Positions 5,946-12,021 of a stretch of 17,926 nt of DNA are shown here, one piece after another. Source of the DNA: Burkholderiales bacterium (GTDB lineage: Bacteria; Pseudomonadota; Gammaproteobacteria; Burkholderiales; SG8-41); contig JAIESJ010000175.1 of assembly GCA_019746155.1 (NCBI GenBank), positions 1 to 17,926 on the forward strand. Reading direction: 5' to 3'. A model generated the notes under the pieces. That model was not told the DNA's origin and did no database searches. It saw only the letters and a list, made by a program, of their open reading frames with translations. Position 1 is the first letter of the stretch. Each line of letters starts with the position of its first letter. Made by a program: the position numbers and the translations under genes.

Positions 5946-7955
5946 ATGAATCACCCCGCTTCCATCGCAAAAGAGATTCATGCCGGCCTGCGCCGTGCGC
6001 TGCGGCATGCCGTGCTGACGGCCATCGTTGCGTTGGGCGTCGGCGTATGCGCGGCGGCGGAAAGCACGGCGGCGCCCGACGCTCGGGCGCAGAACGCGAT
6101 CCATCTGCTCGATTATGTCGGCACTGACTACTCCGGCGCGGTAGGCGGTGGAGGCAAAATTGTCAATCAAACCGAGTACGAGGAACAGGCTGAATTCGCC
6201 GGGAAAATCGCGGAGCAGATCGACGCATTGCCTCATCAGCCGGCAAAGCCGGCGCTGATCGCGCAGTCCAAGGCGTTGCTTGAACTCATTCGCGCCAAAG
6301 CGGAAGCCCCGCTCGTTGCCGCGGCGGCATCCAAATTACGCTGGGAAATCATCACTGCCTACAATGTTTCCGTCGCGCCGACGCGCGCTCCCGACCTCAC
6401 CCGCGGCGCCGCGCTGTTTGCGCAGTACTGCGCAGCCTGCCATGGCAGCAATGGTCAAGGCGACGGTCCGCTCGCGGCAAAGCTCGACCTGCGGCCGGCC
6501 AACTTTCACGATAGAGAACGCCAGGATCAGCGCAGCCCGTACAGCTTCTACAGCACCATTACGCTCGGCGTTGCGGGAACGGCGATGACGGGCTTCCCGC
6601 AGCTCAGCGAGGACGATCGCTGGGCGCTGGCGTATTACATTTCCCGCTTTGCGAACAGCGATGCCGAGCGTACCGCCGGGCAAAAACTGTGGGAATCCGG
6701 GAAAGCCACGGCGTGGGTGAGCGGTCTGCAAACCTTGTCCACGCTCTCTTTCGCCGAGGCGCGCAAGGCACACGGCGAAGACGCGGTGAGCACGCTCGCT
6801 TTCCTGCGCGCCAATCCCGGCCGGCTGCTCGAGCAGAAGGAGCCGCCGCTCGAGACGGCGCTCCGCGGTATGCGCGAAAGCGCTCACGCCTATGGCTCCG
6901 GCGACCGCAGCGGGGCGTTGGCGTTAGCGGTGAACGCGTATCTGGAAGGATTCGAGCTGGTCGAAGCGAGCCTCTCCGCCCGGGTGCCGCAACTGAAATC
7001 CCGCGTCGAGCAGGAAATGCTCGCCTATCGCAACCTGATCAAGAGCGGGGCCGCGGCGCGCGACGTCGCCGCAAAGGCGGATGCGATCATTGAGATGATC
7101 CAGGAAGCCCGCGACGTTCTCGACGAAAGCGCGGCCTCGACGGCGGCCACCATGACGAGCGCTTTCATCATCCTGTTCCGCGAGGGTCTCGAAGCGATAC
7201 TGATTCTCGCCGGCATGATCGCGTTCCTGTCCAAGACCGGCCAGCGCCGGGGGCTGCGCTATGTCCATGCGGGCTGGATCGTCGCGCTGCTGCTCGGCGC
7301 CGCTACCTGGGTCGCGGCATCGTATTTCGTGCGCGTGAGCGGAGCCGACCGCGAATTAACGGAAGGAGTTACCGCGCTCTTCTCCGCGGTTGTTCTGCTC
7401 TACATGGGCTACTGGCTGCACAACAAAATGTACGCTCAGCGCTGGCAGCAATTCATCAACGCCCAAGTGCGCGGGGCGCTCTCCGACGGCACGCTGTGGG
7501 GGCTTGCGCTGGTGTCGTTCTTCGCCGTCTACCGCGAAGCATTCGAGACCGTGCTGTTCTATCAGACGCTGTGGATCCAGGCGGGCGAAGCCGGCCGCAT
7601 GCCCGTGCTAGCCGGACTCGCCCTCGGCAGCGGCGGATTGGCGTTGCTCGCATGGCTGATTTTCCGTTACGCCGTGCGGTTGCCGCTCGGGCTGTTCTTC
7701 GGGGCAAGTTCCGCGCTGCTCGCCGCGCTCGCCGTGGTGTTCGGCGGCAAGGGCATCTTTGCCCTCCAGGCGGCGGGCAAGCTGCCCGTTGACGCTGTGG
7801 CGATTCCCGCCGTGCCGGCGCTGGGCATATACCCCAGCGTGCAGGTGCTCTCGGTGCAGGCAATCGTGCTTGCCCTCGTTATTGCGGGATTCGCATGGAA
7901 TCACGCCTCCGCCAACCGCGCACCCGCAGTGAAACCCAAGCCCGACAACCCTTGA
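5946..7955 (+). CDS. Cytochrome c-FTR1 family iron permease fusion
   Basis: This 669-residue inner-membrane protein joins a periplasmic class I cytochrome c to an FTR1/EfeU-type iron permease. After a signal-like hydrophobic segment (about 20-37), the haem motif CAACH is at residues 162-166 and the probable axial Met214 is in GTAMTGF. A helical periplasmic linker (about 240-400) includes AYLEGFELVEASL, which recalls EfeO-like segments. The permease (about 403-655) carries both essential REGLE (412-416) and REAFE (530-534) motifs in membrane helices. The cytochrome presumably provides the iron redox step done by EfeB/EfeO or multicopper oxidases elsewhere; that role is inferred. I chose ATG 5946 over TTG 5928 because AGGA stands seven bases before it. 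It is apparently the last gene of the tonB operon. Confidence 0.92.
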   Translation: MNHPASIAKEIHAGLRRALRHAVLTAIVALGVGVCAAAESTAAPDARAQNAIHLLDYVGTDYSGAVGGGGKIVNQTEYEEQAEFAGKIAEQIDALPHQPAKPALIAQSKALLELIRAKAEAPLVAAAASKLRWEIITAYNVSVAPTRAPDLTRGAALFAQYCAACHGSNGQGDGPLAAKLDLRPANFHDRERQDQRSPYSFYSTITLGVAGTAMTGFPQLSEDDRWALAYYISRFANSDAERTAGQKLWESGKATAWVSGLQTLSTLSFAEARKAHGEDAVSTLAFLRANPGRLLEQKEPPLETALRGMRESAHAYGSGDRSGALALAVNAYLEGFELVEASLSARVPQLKSRVEQEMLAYRNLIKSGAAARDVAAKADAIIEMIQEARDVLDESAASTAATMTSAFIILFREGLEAILILAGMIAFLSKTGQRRGLRYVHAGWIVALLLGAATWVAASYFVRVSGADRELTEGVTALFSAVVLLYMGYWLHNKMYAQRWQQFINAQVRGALSDGTLWGLALVSFFAVYREAFETVLFYQTLWIQAGEAGRMPVLAGLALGSGGLALLAWLIFRYAVRLPLGLFFGASSALLAALAVVFGGKGIFALQAAGKLPVDAVAIPAVPALGIYPSVQVLSVQAIVLALVIAGFAWNHASANRAPAVKPKPDNP

Positions 7956-8001
7956 TGAAGATGTGATTATAAGTACTTGATTATGAATAGTTTAACAGCG
8001 A

Positions 8002-8029
8002 GAACCGGCCACTCCATCCTTCCCGGTTC
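8002..8029. terminator. Inverted repeat downstream of the FTR1 fusion
   Basis: GAACCGG (8002-8008) and CCGGTTC (8023-8029) form a seven-base perfect stem around a 14-base loop, about 50 bp past the FTR1 stop. There is no T-run, so it is only a possible terminator or structured leader of the next gene. Two copies of TGATTAT (7964-7970 and 7978-7984) lie just before it. The remainder of the 7956-8163 gap shows no gene I can support. Confidence 0.3.
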
Positions 8030-8133
8030 AGACAGCCATTACTTGCAAGGGAAACCATTCGTGATGCCTTATCGAAAAACCAGGATGCCTTGTCTCGGCC
8101 GCAACGCAACATTTGCCGCGACCCGCGAATTCC

Positions 8134-8155
8134 CCTGTATTCACTTCCATACAGG
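8134..8155 (+). promoter_or_regulatory. Hairpin covering the porin ribosome binding site
   Basis: CCTGTAT (8134-8140) and ATACAGG (8149-8155) form a perfect seven-base stem with an eight-base loop. The right arm contains the first bases of the AGGAGA ribosome binding site (8153-8158), which stands about eight bases before the ATG at 8164. If folded, the stem would hide the site and lower translation. It could also be a DNA operator. Confidence 0.45.
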
Positions 8156-8163
8156 AGAAAGCG

Positions 8164-9429
8164 ATGAAACGAGTTCTTTTACTGATGTCGGTCGGCATAG
8201 CCTTGTCCGCACCCAATACCCATGCGGCGGAACCGAGCCTCGAGGAAAAGCTGGAAATACTGCAAAAGGAGATTGATCAAATCAAGAAGCAAATGGGGGA
8301 ACGCAAGGAGCCGCAAACGCCGGCAGTGTCCTACGAACAGGATACGGGCGGGGGCGGGCACCATGCCCCAAGCTGGACCGAACGTTTCAAAGCGAGCCCG
8401 GCCAGAACCATCGTCGGGGGCTACGGCGAGGCGATTTACAACAACTATCGAGACTCCTCCCGGAAAGACCAGGCCGATCTGCGGCGCACAATCCTGTTTC
8501 TCGGGCACAAGTTCAATGATCGCCTGCGTTTCAATTCCGAACTGGAACTGGAGCACAGCTTCCTGGAGGGGGGAAAAGGCGGCGAGGTTGCGATGGAACA
8601 GGCCTATATTGAGTACGGTCTGACAAACCAGGTCAACCTTCGTGCCGGCTTGTTACTGGTCCCCCTCGGCATCCTCAATGAAACCCACGAGCCCCCGACG
8701 TTTTACGGAGCAGAGCGCAACCAGGTGGAGTCCCTCATCATCCCTTCCACCTGGCGGGAACTCGGCGTCGCGCTGCAAGGGGAAGCAATGCCTGGTCTCG
8801 AATTCAACGCGGGGATTTCCACCAGTCTGAATGCCGGCAAGTTTACAGGACCGGCAAAGGGACTACGCGAGACACGTTCCGCAGGCGGCGAAGCGGCGGC
8901 AAATGATCTCGCGCTCTTCGGCGCTCTGAACTATCGCGGTGTTCCTGGTTTGCTGCTGGGCACAGGGCTGTTTACCGGAAACACCGGACAGAACGGAGCC
9001 AGCAACGCGGCATTGAAGGGTGTGTCGGCGCGGTTGACTCTCTGGGACGTTCACGCCCGTTACGCTTCCGGCAACCTCGACGTGCAAGCGCTGTACGCGC
9101 GCGGCACGCTGGGAGATGCGGACAAGATCAGCACCGCAACGGCCGAAGTCGCGCCGAAATCGCTTTACGGCTGGTATGCCCAAGCGGGTTACCACGTCTG
9201 GAAGCAGGACACCATGGTACTCACGCCGTTCGTTCGATACGAGCGCTATAACACCCAGAGCGAGGTCGCTCCGGGATTTACCGCCGACCCTCTCAACAAC
9301 GAAAAGGTCACCACGGTAGGCCTGGATTTTAAATTGCATCCCCAGGTGGTCTTGAAAGCGGATTACCAGAAGTTCAAGACCGACAGCACGAAGGACCGCT
9401 TCAATCTCGGCGTCGGCTATATGTTCTAG
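8164..9429 (+). CDS. Outer-membrane porin-like protein
   Basis: The product is a 421-residue predicted outer-membrane beta-barrel. A signal peptide is cleaved near residue 21 (NTHA before AEP). A short coiled-coil segment follows (about 24-46, SLEEKLEILQKEIDQIKKQ), as in OprO/OprP-like trimeric porins. A linker with GGGGHH comes next, then repeated amphipathic strands alternating aromatic and charged residues, ending in the C-terminal aromatic LGVGYMF. The N-terminal barrel segments (GGYGEAIYNNY, RFNSELELEHSF, YGLTNQVNLRAGLLLVPLG) suit this superfamily. The substrate is unknown; its place between the FTR1 permease and the flavin module suggests an iron-related small anion or chelate. I took the ATG at 8164 because AGGAGA precedes it and a signal peptide follows. 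Confidence 0.78.
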   Translation: MKRVLLLMSVGIALSAPNTHAAEPSLEEKLEILQKEIDQIKKQMGERKEPQTPAVSYEQDTGGGGHHAPSWTERFKASPARTIVGGYGEAIYNNYRDSSRKDQADLRRTILFLGHKFNDRLRFNSELELEHSFLEGGKGGEVAMEQAYIEYGLTNQVNLRAGLLLVPLGILNETHEPPTFYGAERNQVESLIIPSTWRELGVALQGEAMPGLEFNAGISTSLNAGKFTGPAKGLRETRSAGGEAAANDLALFGALNYRGVPGLLLGTGLFTGNTGQNGASNAALKGVSARLTLWDVHARYASGNLDVQALYARGTLGDADKISTATAEVAPKSLYGWYAQAGYHVWKQDTMVLTPFVRYERYNTQSEVAPGFTADPLNNEKVTTVGLDFKLHPQVVLKADYQKFKTDSTKDRFNLGVGYMF

Positions 9430-9444
9430 GCACCGATACTAACT

Positions 9445-9464
9445 GAGGGCGACAACATGCCCTC
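9445..9464. terminator. Hairpin after the porin gene
   Basis: GAGGGC (9445-9450) and GCCCTC (9459-9464) form a six-base perfect stem with an eight-base loop, 15 bp after the porin stop. There is no following T-run. It could attenuate read-through into the downstream genes or protect the porin mRNA. Confidence 0.35.
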
Positions 9465-9489
9465 GGCCCCTACGAACAAGGAGATAATT

Positions 9490-9597
9490 ATGAACACAAT
9501 GGTTATCGGCGCGGACCATCTCGGCGACATTCCCGCAGCGTTATCTGGCCCGTCGCGACAAGACCAGCCATGCGTGATCTGCCCTCTTGGGCGCTGA
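9490..9597 (+). pseudogene. Short ORF resembling the N-terminus of DUF2325, probably truncated
   Basis: A strong AAGGAG site (9478-9483) stands six bases before an ATG that opens a 35-codon frame. Its first residues, MNTMVIGADHLGDIP, resemble the conserved start of DUF2325 proteins, which are usually near 100 residues. After about residue 18 the similarity stops, and the frame ends inside the next gene. In another frame, FPQRYLARRDKTSHA ends in a TGA that overlaps the ATG of the FMN-binding gene, as a real upstream gene end would. The simplest reading is an internal deletion joining the beginning of a DUF2325 gene to the end of the same or a neighbouring gene. The resemblance is from memory of the family and needs a search. 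It could still be translated as a leader peptide. Confidence 0.42.
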
Positions 9598-10088
9598 TCC
9601 CGTCCGTCCTCGTCGCTGCGCACGCCGTTGCCGGGGAGCAAGTCTATCTCGCGCCCGAGGCATTCATTTTGCAGGCGCTGGGGGGGCATGCCCAGCCCAG
9701 AATTCTCTGGTTGACCAAGCCGATGCAGGCGGAACTTGCGGCCACACTCGGGCACGCGCCAAGCCAACTGCGTCAGCGCTACTGGGTCGCCGGCGAAAAA
9801 ACAGCCTGGATACTCGAGGAAATCGGCAAAGAGGAGCCGATCACGGCGGGGTTCGTGGTCGCGGGAGACCGCATCGAACAGGCGCGGGTGCTCGTCTACC
9901 GGGAGAGCCGCGGGATGGAGATACGCTACCCCGCGTTCTTGAGGCAGTACGCCGGCGCCGAGCTGACCGCCGATCGTCGCTTGAACAAGGAAATCGACGG
10001 CATCGCCGGCGCGACGTTGTCGGTCAACGCAATGGTACGGATGGCGCGCGAAGCGCTCTATCTGGACCGCATGAGCCGCGCTCCATGA
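9570..10088 (+). CDS. Exported FMN-binding domain protein (flavinylation substrate)
   Basis: This 172-residue protein has a signal-like N-terminus (hydrophobic from about residue 6 to 22, cleavage near AHA or VAG). The body resembles the FMN-binding domain of NqrC/RnfG-type proteins. The motif DGIAGAT at residues 143-149 fits the flavinylation signature in which ApbE joins FMN to the last Thr through a phosphoester bond, here Thr149. Segments RYWVAGEKTAWILEEIGKE and VLVYRESRGMEIRYP are typical of the small periplasmic members of this family. It overlaps the following PepSY gene by ATGA, and apbE lies two genes downstream, so enzyme and substrate are encoded together. It probably carries electrons in the periplasm. 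No ribosome binding site precedes the ATG; translation may be coupled to the short upstream ORF. Confidence 0.85.
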   Translation: MRDLPSWALIPSVLVAAHAVAGEQVYLAPEAFILQALGGHAQPRILWLTKPMQAELAATLGHAPSQLRQRYWVAGEKTAWILEEIGKEEPITAGFVVAGDRIEQARVLVYRESRGMEIRYPAFLRQYAGAELTADRRLNKEIDGIAGATLSVNAMVRMAREALYLDRMSRAP

Positions 10089-10828
10089 GGGGCAAACACT
10101 ACGCGCTTAGGCTCTTGCGCCGGTGGCACGCACGGTTCGGCGTGTTTGCCATCGTCTTTTTCCTGCTGTTGGCGGTATCGGGCATCGCGTTGAATCACGC
10201 CAGCGAACTGCGACTGGAGGGCCGCAAGGTTCATGTCGCCTGGCTCGCTCGATGGTACGGCCTCAAGACCGACCCGCCTTCCGGAATCTATCGGGCCGGC
10301 GATCATATCCTCGCGTGGGGCAACGGCATGTGGCTGCTTGATATGAAAATCATCGCTGAAAACATGCCGCCGCCGGTAGGCATGATAGAGGCGTCGGGGG
10401 TCGTCTATATCGCCACTGTGGACACCCTGTTTGCCTATACTTCGGATCACCGTTTAATCGAAAAAATCCCCGCTTCCGCGCTTCCCGCCGTTCCGATCAG
10501 TGCAATCGGCATCAAAGACAAACGGGTAGAACTGCGAGCCGGAGCGGAGGTCTTTGCCAGTGCCGACAGCCTGTCCTGGAAGCGGGCGCCTGCAGACAAA
10601 GTCGCATGGTCGACGGCACAACCCATCCCCCCATCATTGCAACACAACCTGGCCGCGCTGCTCGTTCCGGAGATTCCGTTATCGAAGCTGATATCCGACA
10701 TCCATAGCGGTCGCGTCTTCGGAAAATACGGAACACTGGTAGTGGATGCGCTGGGATTGCTGCTGATCATCCTGGGGCTGAGTGGAGCGTGGGTCTTCCT
10801 GCGCTCGCGCCACCGTCACCAAGTCTAG
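10085..10828 (+). CDS. PepSY-associated membrane protein, probable haem-binding electron carrier
   Basis: This 247-residue inner-membrane protein has one helix near each end (about residues 18-37 and 217-239) and a periplasmic domain between them. Histidines occur where PepSY-TM redox proteins place haem ligands: H15 in RRWHARFG and H38 in ALNHAS around the first helix, and H187 and H207 (DIHSGRVFG) before the second. Relatives such as FoxB act as siderophore or ferric reductases, so this protein could pass electrons from the quinol pool to the flavinylated partner or to ferric chelates. That direction is inferred. It is smaller than the four-helix PepSY-TM proteins. Its ATG overlaps the stop of the FMN-binding gene, which indicates translational coupling. 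Confidence 0.8.
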   Translation: MRGKHYALRLLRRWHARFGVFAIVFFLLLAVSGIALNHASELRLEGRKVHVAWLARWYGLKTDPPSGIYRAGDHILAWGNGMWLLDMKIIAENMPPPVGMIEASGVVYIATVDTLFAYTSDHRLIEKIPASALPAVPISAIGIKDKRVELRAGAEVFASADSLSWKRAPADKVAWSTAQPIPPSLQHNLAALLVPEIPLSKLISDIHSGRVFGKYGTLVVDALGLLLIILGLSGAWVFLRSRHRHQV

Positions 10829-10879
10829 TCGTGCGTCGACTCATCTTGAAATGAAGCGCCGCCAATAGGAAAGCCCGTG

Positions 10880-11893
10880 ATGTACGACATAATTTCAGAC
10901 GTTCGCCAAGCGAGCTCCGGCTCAAGGCACACAAGCCTGTCGTACGTATTTGGCACACTGGTTGAGATCGTGATCTTCGGCGCAACGGCAAGCCGGGTCC
11001 GGGAAACAATAGCCGCAATCTTCGGCGAATTCGACCGCCTGCATTGGAAGCTGCATGCATGGAAATCCGGGGATCTCGTTAATCTCAATAGAACCATCGC
11101 GGCGGGCGAACAACGGATCAGGGTGGACCCGGAGATGGCCATGTTGATCCGGGAGGCGGCCGACTTAAGCAAGCGCTCGCGTGGTTTGTTCAATCCCGCG
11201 ATCGGCGGGCTCGTCGGTCTGTGGAATTTTCACGACGATGAATGCAGGGCAGTAGCGCCGGATCCCGAAAAAATCATCCGCGTGGTCCGAACTAACCCGC
11301 AGATGAGCGACCTGATCCTCCACGACAACGAGCTCCTCTGCGGAAATCCAGCAGTGCAGCTTGACTTCGGCGGCCATGCCAAAGGTTATGCGCTCGACCG
11401 CGCCAAGCAGCTTCTGCGGGATTGCGGCGTAGGGAATGCGCTCATCAACATCGGCGGCCATATCTTGGCACTCGGACACTGCGGTGAACGCCCCTGGTCA
11501 GTCGGAATCCGGCATCCCCGCCGCTCCCAACCGTTTGCCCGGCTCGAGTTGCACGACGGCGAAATCATCAGCACGTCCGGGGATTACGAACGCTATTTTG
11601 TGGTGAACGGAAAGCGCTACGCTCACATCATCGACCCGCGCACGGGATACCCCGTGGAGAACGTGCAAGCCGCCACCGTTCTGACACCCCCCGGGCAAAG
11701 TACAGGAGCCTTATCCGACGCGGCATCCGGTGCCGTGTTCACAGCCGGGCCGCAGGAATGGCGCGACGTGGCAGCTCGAATGGGCGTCACTCATGCCATG
11801 CTGGTAGATGGGAATAGCACCGTTCACCTCACCTGTGAATTGCACGAACGCCTGGAATTTTATGCGGATGGCGAGGTGATTTGCGTGCACTGA
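10880..11893 (+). CDS. apbE: FAD:protein FMN transferase ApbE
   Basis: This 337-residue enzyme transfers FMN from FAD to a Thr in target proteins using Mg2+. Family hallmarks occur in order: FGTLVEIVIFG near the N-terminus, NPAIGGLVGLWNF, LDFGGHAKGYALDRAK, NIGGHILALG, STSGDYERYFVVNGKRYAH leading into IIDPRTGYPV, and SDAASGAVFTAG. The obvious target is the DGIAGAT protein two genes upstream. The ATG at 10880 is preferred over the adjacent GTG at 10877 because AGGAAAG stands six bases before it. An in-frame stop at 10847 rules out a longer N-terminus. Unusually, no signal peptide or lipobox is visible, whereas most Gram-negative ApbE proteins are exported. Confidence 0.94.
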   Translation: MYDIISDVRQASSGSRHTSLSYVFGTLVEIVIFGATASRVRETIAAIFGEFDRLHWKLHAWKSGDLVNLNRTIAAGEQRIRVDPEMAMLIREAADLSKRSRGLFNPAIGGLVGLWNFHDDECRAVAPDPEKIIRVVRTNPQMSDLILHDNELLCGNPAVQLDFGGHAKGYALDRAKQLLRDCGVGNALINIGGHILALGHCGERPWSVGIRHPRRSQPFARLELHDGEIISTSGDYERYFVVNGKRYAHIIDPRTGYPVENVQAATVLTPPGQSTGALSDAASGAVFTAGPQEWRDVAARMGVTHAMLVDGNSTVHLTCELHERLEFYADGEVICVH

Positions 11894-11963
11894 GATTCTT
11901 CGGCATCAGCCGCTAGAGGAAAATATCTAGAACTATTTGCTGCAACAGCTTCAGCCAGCCACT

Positions 11964-11979
11964 CCCGCCTTCCCGGCGG
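11964..11979. repeat. Small GC hairpin between apbE and the receptor gene
   Basis: CCGCC and GGCGG enclose a short loop in the 128-bp gap between apbE and the TonB-dependent receptor. It could be a weak terminator or leader structure. I see no convincing Fur box in this gap, and the receptor has its own AAGGAG site at 12007-12012. Confidence 0.25.
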
Positions 11980-12021
11980 ACAGCCAGCCAAACCCTAACT
12001 TGAGAAAAGGAGAAGACTGGC

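Noticed and set aside
9587..10828. A 413-codon reading for the PepSY gene starting inside the FMN-binding gene
   Set aside because: The first 166 codons are an out-of-frame reading of the FMN-binding gene. The ATG at 10085 with the ATGA overlap begins directly before the conserved RRWHARFG region.
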